Shown here one piece after another: positions 46,357-57,200 of a DNA stretch of 64,000 nt (positions within the stretch are counted from its first letter, which is position 1; the number at the start of each line of letters is the position of its first letter). The DNA is taken from contig JANTQA010000060.1 of assembly GCA_027625915.1 (NCBI GenBank), positions 6,200,001 to 6,264,000 on the forward strand, written 5' to 3'. The translations under genes and the position numbers were made by a program. This DNA comes from Anaeramoeba flamelloides (Eukaryota > Metamonada > Anaeramoebidae). The notes under the pieces are model-generated. The model did no database searches, was not told the DNA's origin, and worked only from the letters and a program-made list of their open reading frames with translations.

Positions 46357-46919
46357 TGAAGGTTTAGAATCCCTGAAATTTGAAAAAAGATTATCTTGTA
46401 TTGGGTGTTACCACTTGTTAATTTGGTTCTTAGATGATCGATCTTGTCCTTGGTATGGATTTTAATAGTGGTTCAAAATGGCAATTTTTTACAATTTTTT
46501 TTTTTTTTTTTTCGAAATCCTTATTGAAGAGTGTAAGATTTATCGGAACTCAAGTTATAAAAAAATGTGGTTTGTAGGTTGTTGATTGAAATTTTTTTAA
46601 CTATGTTTGGTTTTATTCGGAGCTTTTAAAAATTTTTCTTTTTTCATTTGGTTAATTGACAAAAAAGTAAATCAAAATTCTTTTCTACAACCCAAAATTC
46701 AAAAGTTATTCTTGAACACCTATCAGTCTATTAATCTTTTGACTCTTCAATTTGGATTTCGGAAATAAAAAAAAAAACAAATTGTCAAAAATTGTCATTT
46801 TGAACCACTATTAAAATCCATACCAAGGACAAGATCGATCATCTAAGAACCAAATCGACAACTCACTACACCCTACACAAGATAATATGTTTTCAAATTT
46901 CAGGGATTGTAATCCTTAA
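46357..46919. mobile_element. Family G long-TIR element, copy G3
   Basis: About 563 bp. Left TGAAGGTTTAGAATCCCTGA, right CAGGGATTGTAATCCTTAA. The arms contain TTAGATGATCGATCTTGTCC on the left and its inverse GACAAGATCGATCATCTAAG on the right. Confidence 0.82.
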
Positions 46920-48059
46920 AGAGAAAATTTATGTTAATAAAAAAAATAAATAAAAAATTTCAAAGAAATTGAACTATTACGAAGCACGTTGAACAAATTC
47001 CATTCCTAATCTAAAATACAATCAAAGTGTCAATGGGTTTGCCACCCTCAAAGAACCAATTCACACATAGGTATACCATTATGTGATGAATTAGACGTTA
47101 TTTTGGAACAAGAAGAAAAAAAAGTCAAGGATTTATTTTGCTAGACATATTTAATTCTCTAGGTAGGTTTTTTGTGATCAATGCAAACCTAAGAAAAATA
47201 CGATCCATCTATTTGAATTTATTCTAAATAGAATAAGTACATTTGATAATTTTTTATTGATAATTCTACACTAGTAAATAATAATATGGTTGGTAAATTT
47301 GAAAAAATGTAAAGTTTTCAAAGTTTTTTTTAATTTTTATTAAATCCCAAATGATATAAAATTGTTCTTTTTTTGTGTTTTTATTGTATTTTTTTAATTT
47401 TCATTTCATTTTGAAGTAAAATTTAACAAGTTTATATTTTTTTAGTTAAAATAAGATTATTCTATACCATGACAATCATTACTTGTTTGGTCTCATAACA
47501 TATTTTTTTTACAAGTTAGAAGGTTTTTCTTAATTGAACTTTTCGGTGTATAATTTGTTAATTTTTTAGTGAAATCATTAAATTTGTTTAAAGAATAAAA
47601 AAATGACACCAAAATTTATTTTTTTTTGATTTTGTGATTAATAAAAAAAAATTAAATATTAACTAGTTACCAAGTTTTTCAAACATTTTTGAGTTTATTC
47701 TTTGGAAAAATACTTTCTTAATGGATTAATTTTTTTAAAAAAGTCGAATTATTCTCTAAATCTATTTTTTTTTAATACTTTTGTTTGGACGATTTACGAA
47801 ATATACGAGTTAATACGATCTCAATAATTTATTAATATGGATATGTTTTTTGAAATTCAAAATTTTATAATCATTCAATTGTAACAAAAAAATTCTCTAC
47901 TTATATTTATATTTAATTTAGTTAAATCTTGAAAATGGTGAAACATAATTTTTTTGTTTTCTTTAGTAAAGGATTGGTTCTGAAAAAAAAAAAAATGATT
48001 CAATTTCTAATAATGAGTTATTCAGGAAAACTTTGAAAATAATTTTAAAGCGTCTCAAT
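46920..48059. other. Gene-free stretch
   Basis: AT-rich. A small patch at 46980-47200 has less biased composition but no open frame. Nothing else recognised. Confidence 0.4.
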
Positions 48060-48270
48060 TAAATTGGATTCAAATATAACTTCAGTTAGTTCTACTTTGA
48101 AGAGATAAACTATCAATGAAATTTTAGCACAAAAAAATTGAAATTAAGACACATTTTTTAGTAATTTTTTTTTACAAAACATTTTACTAAAATATGAATC
48201 TTGTACCTTAATTTGGGATTTCTATTATGTCTTAAATTTTGTTGAAAGTTTATATCTTAAAAGTAGAACA
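48060..48270. repeat. Repeat N, copy 2
   Basis: Inverted arms with AGTTCTACTTTGAAGAG, TTAGCACAAAAAAATTG on the left and TAATTTGGGATTTCTATTAT, CTTAAAAGTAGAACAG on the right. Related to the better preserved foldback at 56692-56882. Confidence 0.5.
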
Positions 48271-48639
48271 GATTGTATATGATCATGAAAAAAATTAAAA
48301 AAAAAAAAATTAAATATTGCTAATTTTTAACTTTTTACGAACTTCAATTAGAATAAGCACTATTGATTAATCAAGGATCTTTGATCAAAAAAATATTTTT
48401 CAAGATTTTTTACAATTTAAGTTGGAAAATCCAATTTTACAGGTTCTATTAATATTTTTTTTCAATTTAATAGTAAAAAATTTGAAACCTTTTTTGCTTC
48501 TAGACAAGAGGTCATTTAATTATATTTTAAAAGTATTTTAAATCGGGGGAATAGTTTTCAAATAGGGAATCAATCATTTTGACTATTAAAGAATTATTTG
48601 TTCATATAAATTTAAAAAAATAATTTTTCTTTGATTTTC

Positions 48640-49193
48640 CTTTAGGTTTTTTTTAATTTTTGACATAAACTGAAAATTTATTAAATTTTCGGTTTATTCC
48701 AAAAAATAAAAAAAACCTAGGACACTCCCGTTATTTTTTCTTGAGTTTTCTGTTTATTTGGAAAATCAATAGATTTTCGTTAGGTTTTTTTTAATTTTTG
48801 AAATAAACCGAAAATTTATTAAAAGTCCAGTTTATTGCACAAAGTAAAAAAAACCTAGAACACTTCACAAATAAAACAGAAAACCTCAAGAAAACCTAGG
48901 AAACTTTTTGTCAGGTTTTTTTTAATAAATAGAAACCCCAAAAAAACCTAACGAAAGACTATTGATTTTTCTAAATAAATAGAAAACTCAAAAAAAGACC
49001 TAACCAAAATCTATTGATTTTCCTAATAAAATAGAAAACCTCAAAAAACCTAGAACACTTCACAAATAAAATAGAAAACCCCAAAAAAACATATAATACT
49101 TAACAGATAAAACATAAAACCTCAAGAAATACGCTGTTAGCCTTTTCAGAATTTAAAAGAATTGATTAAAAATCAAAGATTTTACTCAATTCT
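48640..49193. repeat. Palindrome-rich repeat F, copy 3
   Basis: The longest F copy. Modules AAAACCTAGAACACTTC, ACAAATAAAATAGAAAACC and AAAACCTAACGAAA recur several times on the right half, with GAGTTTTCTGTTTATTTGG and CGTTAGGTTTTTTTT on the left. It ends in AAAGATTTTACTCAATT like F1. Confidence 0.7.
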
Positions 49194-50815
49194 TTTAAAT
49201 CTGGGAAAACTCGATGGACACTTTCAATGTTTATCATCAGTTATTTTTTTTCCATATTTGAGTTTTTTTAGATGAGTAGAGTGTTTTCAAAACTATTAGT
49301 TATTATCTCTTCAAAAAAATATCCTCAAGTTGAGTTTAAAGAAAATTCATTGTCGCGTATATTTAAAATTTTTTACCAAAATAGTCCTTTTTTTCTAGTT
49401 TAGAGACTTTTTAAAATTTTGGTATATTATTAAAAACAATAAATACAACAGTCCCAAGATTTTTAAAGAACTGAAATATTGATTATATTGTGAATAAGCT
49501 CAATTGACAAGGATGAAATAATAATTGAAATTGTATTTTTGTCTAAATTTTTTTTTTTCACTTTTATTTTTTCATACTATTGATTTCATATAGTTACTGA
49601 TTCAAAATTTCAAAATTTCTTGGAAAAACAAAAATTGTTGACAATAAAATCTTTTAATACGAAATATATTCATTTTAAAAGAAATTCCAAAACAACTATT
49701 TTCTGAAATTTAATTTGAATTTTCAAAACTTTTTTTTTTAATTTCAAATTTACTTTTGAAAAAGAAAAAATGATTTTCAAAAGAAACCAAAAAATCAAAA
49801 AACAGACAAAAAAAAAAAGAAAAAAATAGAAATAAATGATCCAAATTTAAAAATTGAAATTTTATTTTGAGAAGAATACTGGATTAAGATCATAGAATAT
49901 GATCTATCTCTTCAAAAAACTGGTTTCCTTTGACTGAAAAAGAGTTTTGAATAATTTCATTTTTATCTCTGTTAGTAGAGATACAATAGGATTATAAAAA
50001 AATCAATCTTTTTAAACCTATTAATTTCTTTAAGAATCATGTCTTATGAGCTTATTTGAGAGATCACTTAAAAATCTCTACAAATTAATAACTAAAATAT
50101 GGAACTCCAAAATTCGATTCAAAAATTACAAAATCATTCTTCTCACATAAATATCAAATGTTATAACCCTCCGAAAGTAGAATACAAAACAAATCAAAAC
50201 TTTGAAATTTGGGAATGGTTGATTTTGTCATATACGGGATATTTACCACACATGAAAGATCGTATTTAATGAAAATATTTTAATAACCAAATTTTTAATG
50301 AAAAAAACCAACTTTTTTAAAAAAATAGATCAAAGGAAAAGAAAAATAATTTAAAATAGTTTAAATTCAATTCGTAAATTGTTAGTTCGAAAAATGAACC
50401 TTTTGAAGAAAAATGAATTTTCCACAATTAAATATTAAAAAGAATGAGAAAAATAAATATAAAAAAAAACAAAATGAGAGGAAATAAAAGACCAAAAATG
50501 ATTTAAAGAAAAGAAAGGAAAGAACATAGATATAATAAGACTAGTTTATTATATTTAAATCAGTACAATATTTTCGTTTTAGTTATGATGAGAATTTCTT
50601 TTTATTTAAACGAGAGATCTATTTTTATTTCCATCTAAAGTAATTGATTTGATTTTAATTTTTTGTTATTTGAAACAATCAAAAATTGTACTAATTTAAA
50701 TATAATACGCCAAAAATAAAAATAAATATAAAAAAAAAATCCTAAGAAGTTTGAAAAATGAAATAAGAATTAATACTCAAAACAAATGATAAAAAAAAAT
50801 TATTAAATTATACAC
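49194..50815. other. 3' flank of the Mei2-like gene
   Basis: AT-rich. 49610-49960 is repeat R. I looked for the third RRM that complete Mei2 proteins carry and found no trace here. Confidence 0.45.
49610..49960 (+). repeat. Dispersed repeat R, copy 1
   Basis: Resembles 56885-57200 in the same orientation: GTTGACAATAA, AAATATATTCATTT, then TGAAATTTTATTTTGAGAAG and GACTGAAAAAGAGTTT. Ends undefined. Confidence 0.55.
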
Positions 50816-52880
50816 TCAAAAATTATAATCATGAATTCTTTCTTCTGATTGAAAATTTTCATAATTTTGGAATTGGAATTTTTGATCATTCAGATTTTTC
50901 ATTTGGTGAAGGCTGTTGTTTGTGGTGTTCACTTGATTCATCAAAAATGAATTTTTATTACTATTTTGTTGTTGTTGTTGTTGCTGTTGTTGTTGTTGTT
51001 GCTTTTTTTGTTTTTGATATACACGCTTTTTTGAAGGGACTACTCTGGCAGGCTCAATTTTGATTCTTCTTGTTTTAATTTTTGTTTTATTTAAAGCCTT
51101 CATTGCGGATTCTGCATCCCGAATATCATAAAATTCCACAAACCTATGGTAAACCTTATTTGGAGTTGATCTGATGTCTCTTACCTCTCCATATTGTGAA
51201 AATATTTTTAAAAGTTCATTATTGCTAATCGACTCATTCAAACCAAACACTACTAAAGTTCCTATTGTTTGAGAGTTTTGAAAGTAAAAATCCAAAACAT
51301 TTTGAAAAATAGTTTTAATTGTGGCGAAGCAAAAAGAGTGAAATTAGGTAATGAGAGAAAACATCAATTTTAAAAAAAAAAAAAAAATAAAAGGAGAAAA
51401 ACTGAAAAACAAAGAAAAATACAAAATCAAATGAAAAAAAACACGTTGTTTCTTTCTCAAAAAAAAAAAATAAAATATGTGAAAATACCCACAATTGTAT
51501 TTTTAAGGAAATTCCAAAAAAATCTCGGAAAAAAAAGAAAAAAACAAGAAATAGTGGAAAAAACTTGTTCGGTAAAAAAAATAAAAACAAAAAAACAAAA
51601 CAAAAAGAGAAATGACAAACCGTGATTCTTAGGTTGCTTGCCTTGTGGGTTGGTGAGAGCATATCGAATTTCTAATTCCTTTCCCTCAAAAATTTTTCTG
51701 TGGAGATTTTTTATTGCTTCTCTTGAATGCCGGATATCATAATATCCGACCACCAGCACATCTAACTTCATTTTTTGCTCAAACCAGATCAGCCTCAGCT
51801 TTCCAAAGGCTTGAAACACTTCAAGGATCTGCTCATGATCGGAAAAAGTTGACACACCTCGAACATAAAGCGCCCTTGATGGGTATGTTGAAATCGTCGA
51901 ACTTGCAGATTTGCTTCTTGTTTTGATAATCTGCGATTTTGTTCCATTGAGTTTTTGGGGCGAGAGACCATTCATCATTTTGAGGTTTGTTGAGAGAGTG
52001 TTTTTGTTTTTCAAAGGGCTTTTTGGTTGAATTTCGTTGACTCTATAAGCGTTATTTCTATTGCCAAGACTATTGCTGATGATCTTTGTCTGTGATCTTT
52101 GTTGATAATTTTTGTTCTTAATTTGATCATTTTGATTTTCATAAAATACAGATTTTTCAAAATAACCACTTTGGATTAATTCTTGTCGAATTTCATATTC
52201 TTGTTTTGTTTTTGTTTTTGTTCTTTTTTCTGTTTCTGTTCCTATTTCTTTTTCTTTTTCTTTTTCTTGTTCTTGTTCTATGTACATTTGTTTTTTTGTT
52301 TTTTTTTCCATTGCAAAGAGTGGAGTAAAATTTTGTTTTTGATTTATTTGTAGTTTTAATCTATTGTACCCTAATTTGGAATTTCGATTAAAGTTGGGGT
52401 TACGCTCCCAAATAGTTTTTACAGTTTCAATCTGTGATTTTTCATAATACGTTGCCGATAACGGGATCTTTTCCAAATAAAAATATGAACTAAAAGTTGA
52501 GTGTTCAATAATACCAGAGTTTACATTATTTTGTTCCAAATATTTTTCTCCAGAAGTGTTTTGTTCTGGGAAGGGTGAGTAAAGATTACTCTTTTGGTTA
52601 AAATTGTTTTTTTAGTGGTTTAAAAAGATTTGTTTTTTTAGTTTTTTGTTTTGTTGAAGAGAAAAATTTGAAAAAAAAAAAAATAATTGTTATTTATGTT
52701 TGTTTATGATTTGTTTTTTTTTTTTGGCAAAATAAAAAAAAAAAAGGATTTGATTTTTTATTTGAAAGGAAGGAAAAATTTGTTTAATTATTATTTCTGA
52801 AGGATCAGCAAATAAGGAAAAATTTTTACTTGAGAGGGAGAAAATTGTGACAAAACATTGCCCTCAAAAAGGTTGCTCAT
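50816..52880 (-). CDS. Mei2-like RNA-binding protein (two RRMs)
   Basis: Single-stranded RNA-binding protein of the Mei2/AML type, a family linked to meiosis and developmental control. Three exons (52880-52830, 52590-51621, 51261-50816) with GT-AG borders and matching phases give 488 aa, starting MSNLFEGNVLSQFSPSQ. RRM1 is at about 255-332 (SRALYVRGVSTF, LVVGYYDIRHSREAI). RRM2 is at about 341-415 (GTLVVFGLNESISNNELLKI, HRFVEFYDIRDAESAMKALN). The RRM1-RRM2 linker and the FYDIRDAESA signature are diagnostic. The splice joint completes NHGTLVVF. A Gln run (about 424-435) and a polar tail follow. The C-terminal third RRM, usually the most conserved domain of Mei2, is absent, so it is a short form. 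A Glu-Lys run lies at about 124-134. Confidence 0.88.
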
Positions 52881-53875
52881 CACAACCCAATTCCTTGATT
52901 AAAAATTTGTTAAATTTTTAATCCTAAAGATTGGTGAAAAGGAAAGAAGTCAAAGAAGAAAAAAAAAAAATTTAAAAGAAATGAAATAAAATTTTTTAAT
53001 AATTTGAGATTTTGGATTTTTTTTGTTTGGGTTCGGAAAAAATTCAAAATTCTGGAAAAGATGTAATTTCTCTAATTTTTGGATTACGTTGTAATTCAAG
53101 AAATTATGTATTTTTAAGGTTACAGAAGGAAATATTATGGTTTTGTTTGAAAAAACCTCTAATTATCATCAGTTAATGAGAATTATTTTGGTTTACTGTG
53201 AAATTCGAATTATTTTTTACACTTTCTTTCAAATTAAGAATTAATAAGGCAGAATTTAAGGGACAAATTATATTACTAAATTTAATCAACATGTGTTTGG
53301 GGTCCCATTACAGTTGGTTATTATTCAAAGAACCAAGTAGCTGTATAAAGAAAAAATTACTTTTCCAATAATTATTATGACCAATATAAACCCAGAAAAG
53401 AGAGATTTTCCAACAAATTTGTGTTTGGTTATCAGTCAATTTCCAATTAAATACTGTTTATTCAAGAACAACTCGACACTTATTACTTGTTCTATGGCTT
53501 TAGATCTTGTTTTTCATTATTTGAATTTTAATTTCTTAATTATGATTTTTTACATTGATATTCTCTTCTGTAATGCCAAGCCACTCATTGGGTATTGAGC
53601 AAATCCACTGTAAACGACTAGAGCCTTGATTAATGATCCAAGCAGTTTTTACATTTTTTATCTTCTTCTTTTTCTCGTTATTGAAATAGCCAATTTAACC
53701 CATTGTAAAACATAAAACCATTTGTTTTTTGATCAATTATTTGTTAAATAATTGACGTTCGGAACATCTCTATTGAGATAAGTAATATAATTTTAATTAG
53801 GTTTCTTTTAAGAAATTTTGAAAATAAAAAGGAATACCTGCCTTTGTTGATTTGAGTGAAATGAAAATGAGATAA
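52881..53875. other. 5' flank of the Mei2-like gene
   Basis: AT-rich. A 73-codon ATG frame (53377-53598, plus) has no recognisable domain and is probably chance. No repeat recognised until 53876. Confidence 0.4.
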
Positions 53876-54288
53876 TACACACGTGCAAAAACTGATGTCT
53901 GAATATTTTGAGTGTTTTTACTCAATTTATCAATTTTCCAAAAACTATAAAACTTATCCTATGCAACCACAAGGTACAGGCTTCTTGTAAAAAAAACTGA
54001 TGTTTCTAATAACAACTAATTCATTTCGATAATAGAATAAAAATGTTTGGGGAAAGAAGAGAAATTCAAAAATCGAAAATAATTTTTTGAAATCAAAAAA
54101 CAAAAACAACTACAAACATTTTTTTTCTTCCATTAAATTTTTTTTTTTTTTGCTATTAGAAGTCTCAGGTTCTAGACAAAAAATATCCCCCATTTATGCG
54201 CATTAGAAAATTTTTATAGTTTTTGGAAAAATGACAAATTGAGTAAAAACACTCAAAATATTCAGACATCAGTTTTTGCGCATGTGTA
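53876..54288. mobile_element. Family E MITE, copy E2
   Basis: 413 bp bounded by TA on both sides: TACACACGTGCAAAAACTGA at the left, TCAGTTTTTGCGCATGTGTA at the right. The arms match E1 (CAAAAACTATAAAACTT, CACAAGGTACAGGCTTC), but the right arm has decayed inside. It appears older than E1. Confidence 0.87.
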
Positions 54289-54289
54289 T

Positions 54290-54525
54290 TGTTAATTACA
54301 AAATACAAAGATCAAAATTTTCATTCAGTTTTTCTAAAATAAAATCATGAAATAAATCAAAACAACTCATCAAAGCCCCCAATTCTATAAGAGAAATTGA
54401 TAATTTAAGCTGGACTGATGGAATTAAAATATTGAAATTTTTACCAGATTTTAAAATATTTTTTGAAAAGCTGAATGAAAATTTTGATTACTTTATTTTG
54501 AATCTATGAAATATTCCCGAAAATA
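54290..54525 (+). repeat. Dispersed repeat I, copy 2
   Basis: Second copy of 26795-27050. It starts exactly where E2 ends, so E2 may have inserted at or into this repeat. Confidence 0.6.
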
Positions 54526-54769
54526 CCTTATAATCTAAAATACCAGAAATTTTTTTAACCGGCTAAAAACACTTTTTGAATAACTTCAAAGAAACTCTCG
54601 TACGAATATACTCAGTTTAATGGTAAATTTCTTATTTTATTGTAGAAAATATTTTTTTTTTTCAGAAGATATCAATATTCAAAAAATTTAAATTTTAGAG
54701 TGGAGAATTCAACCCTTTTTGTGTGAAAGGAATTGGTATCTAAGATGACTGTAAAATTTCTGATCATTT

Positions 54770-55290
54770 CGAAATGGTATTAACAAATGAGAGAAAATTT
54801 CTGTGTAAAAAAAATTTCTAATTGTCGATCTTTATTTATACTTTTATATCATCTTAAAGGAATCCAAAAATAACCAAGTTGTATCTAATCGTACAATACA
54901 TACCCATACCCTACACAGAGTAACCCACACCAAAGATTATTTTAACTTCCCATTCCATAAAAGAAACTTTTTTAACCATAACATACAAACACACACCATA
55001 TCTAACCTAAGATCAGCCAATATCAATATCCTGGCATAAATATACATTTACCCTAATAAGTGCCAGCAATTACTCAAATATACTCAAAAGGTACCAAAAA
55101 CTCTTTAGAGGGGCTTCAAGGTAGAAAATTCAAAAAATATATTTTGTCTAAAGTAAAATTGTTATTTTACTGTAAAACCGAGTATATTGGCACTAGGGTT
55201 TCTTCGAAGTTGTTAAAAAAGTTTTTTTTTCTGGTTGAAAAATTATCTTGTATTTTCAGGAATATTTCAAACATCCATTTATTTTACAAC
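54770..55290 (+). repeat. Dispersed repeat Q, copy 2, with an open frame at its left
   Basis: 55035-55290 matches 1-260 of the window. Just left of it, about 54810-55038 is open on the plus strand without an ATG. It is noticeably less AT-biased than its flanks, with protein-like segments such as THTKDYFNFPFHKRNFF and NLRSANINILA. This could be the decayed 3' part of a larger element whose other copy lies left of the window. I recognise no domain. Confidence 0.5.
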
Positions 55291-55374
55291 AAATAGTATT
55301 GAGTTGTAATCAAGTGAGTTCATAAAACAATAACTTCTCTCAAGTACAGTATATTTCAAATATTGGGAAACTTG

Positions 55375-55645
55375 CAAAACCAAATATAGTCAAAAAAAAA
55401 ACTCAATAATGTATAATTCCAAACCTAATATAAAATTAAGTTTAAGTTACCATGTATTAATGTTTTTATATGTAATCATTTTTATAAATACAAAATAAAC
55501 AAAATATTAAACAAAAAAAGAAAAATCTCTCTGTTTTCAAACTTTTGAAACAAGTAAAATAAAAATAGTAAAGGCAAATTTGTTGAAAATTTATCAAAGA
55601 ATTATTGATCGATCAAATGATTAGATACTAAAGTATAACTAAACT
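55375..55645 (-). mobile_element. Family A MITE fragment, copy A5
   Basis: Reverse orientation. It contains GTTACCATGTATTAATG, CAAATTTGTTGAAAATTT and TTATTGATCGATCAAATGAT, which match the reverse of A2. The outer right end is missing where repeat O begins. Confidence 0.7.
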
Positions 55646-55647
55646 TT

Positions 55648-56207
55648 TTTTCAAAAATTGTGACTCACCTGAAATAATAAATTGAAAAAAAGAAAAATAA
55701 TTTATCCTTTAGTATTCAAGAACAATTAATAACTAAATATGATTGATAATTAACTTTTAAAATCATTCTAAATATATAAAAAACCTGATATATTAAAAAT
55801 TAAAAAAAAAATAAAACCTTAAACTAAAAAAAAGTGAGTCACAATTTTTGAAATGAGCATTAGGAATTTTTTATTACTGAAATTTCACTGAAAAAAAGTT
55901 GAACAACAAGATTTTTTATGAATAAAAAAATTCATTTTCAAAGACATCACCTCGTCTCAATTTTCTTAGTGATAATTTGCCTTTTCGAAGATCTCTTTTT
56001 TTTTTCCACATGATCTTTTAAAAAAAAAAAAAAAAGAAATAAAAAAATATTTTTTCAAAAAAAAAGAAAAAGAAAAACTAAAATTTACAAAATTAGAAAA
56101 AATGATTCGGATCCAAAAATTTGAAAATATTTTTTTTTCAAGAATACTTTTATATACCCTCAAAAAAAACCCCATTAACATTATAAAGTGAGTCAAAATT
56201 TTTGAAA
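55648..56207. repeat. Repeat O, copy 2
   Basis: TTTCAAAAATTGTGACTCAC at 55648 is repeated perfectly inverted at 55833-55852 (20 bases), enclosing 206 bp. A third, similar end (GTGAGTCAAAATTTTTGAAA) lies at 56189-56207. Either two nested small elements or one with an internal end duplication. Compare 29962-30610. Confidence 0.6.
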
Positions 56208-56691
56208 AATAGTTTATATCTGATTTTGAGATTTTAAAAACCCAGCCTTAACAATGATATCAACAAAATTACCTTATCTAATGAATTTGATTAAATAATT
56301 AGAAAAAATGGTTATGAAAAAAAAATCTAAAAGATAAAAAATAAAAAAAAAAATTGTAAAAATTAAAATTATTTCCAAATAAACTCCATTTGACTCAAAG
56401 GTGCTAAGATAAAAATGAAAAATTCATTTTTTTTAAAGAATTTGCCAAACTATGAATGTTTAGAAATACAAAAAATAATAAACTTTGGATACAAGTCGAT
56501 AATCATAAGTGTAATACCTTAACAAACCTTACATGTCTAAAAAAAATATTTGTTAAAAAAATTTCTAACCCCTTTTATGGGAACTCCATATTTATCTAGT
56601 CAATTGTAAAAAATAGATTTTTTTACAACATTCATAATTATACTAGAGAATTTCTCATTCAAAATTTCTCAATTTATTTGGAAAATTATTA

Positions 56692-56882
56692 CCAGTTCCA
56701 CTTTTAAGACACAAACCTTAAAAAACATTTAGGGTACATAACAAATCTCAAATTAAAGCACAAAATTTTGGAATTTTTTTTTTTCATTTTATTATACCAG
56801 AATTTGTGTTTTGTGCTTTAATTTGAGATATTGTTTGTGTGCCTTAAATTCAGTTCAGATTTTATGTCTTAAAAGTGAAAAT
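56692..56882. repeat. Foldback repeat N, copy 1
   Basis: 191 bp. CACTTTTAAGACACAAACC and CAAATCTCAAATTAAAGCAC on the left are inverted on the right as GTGCTTTAATTTGAGATA and ATGTCTTAAAAGTG. The stems interrupt one another at short bulges, so the RNA or single strand would fold as one long hairpin. Confidence 0.75.
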
Positions 56883-56884
56883 GA

Positions 56885-57200
56885 CTGTAAAATTGTTGAC
56901 AATAAGTTTTTTTAATTGTAAATATATTCATTTGAAACAAAAATACCTAGAATAACTTTTTTGGATGTTAATTAGGAGTTTCAAATATTTTTTTTTTCAA
57001 ATTAATTATTTTTAAAAAAAAAAAGTGGAAAAAAAAAAAAAAAAAACTTTAAAAAAAATATAAAAGAAACAAAATAATACTAAATGATTTTAGATCTAAA
57101 AAATTGAAATTTTATTTTGAGAAGAATAATGAATTAAAACCAGAGAATAGTTTCTAATTCTTTGACAAAAACGGGCAACTATGACTGAAGAAGAGTTTAT
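56885..57200 (+). repeat. Dispersed repeat R, copy 2
   Basis: Second copy of 49610-49960. In both places an N-family repeat lies upstream, immediately adjacent here and 1.3 kb away there. Confidence 0.5.

Noticed and set aside
48640-49193. CCTAAC-type units suggesting telomeric repeats
   Set aside because: The units are spaced 20-60 bp apart and occur in both orientations, not as a tandem telomere array.
53377-53598. 73-codon ATG frame on the plus strand
   Set aside because: Hydrophobic, low-information sequence with no domain. It is likely chance in AT-rich DNA.
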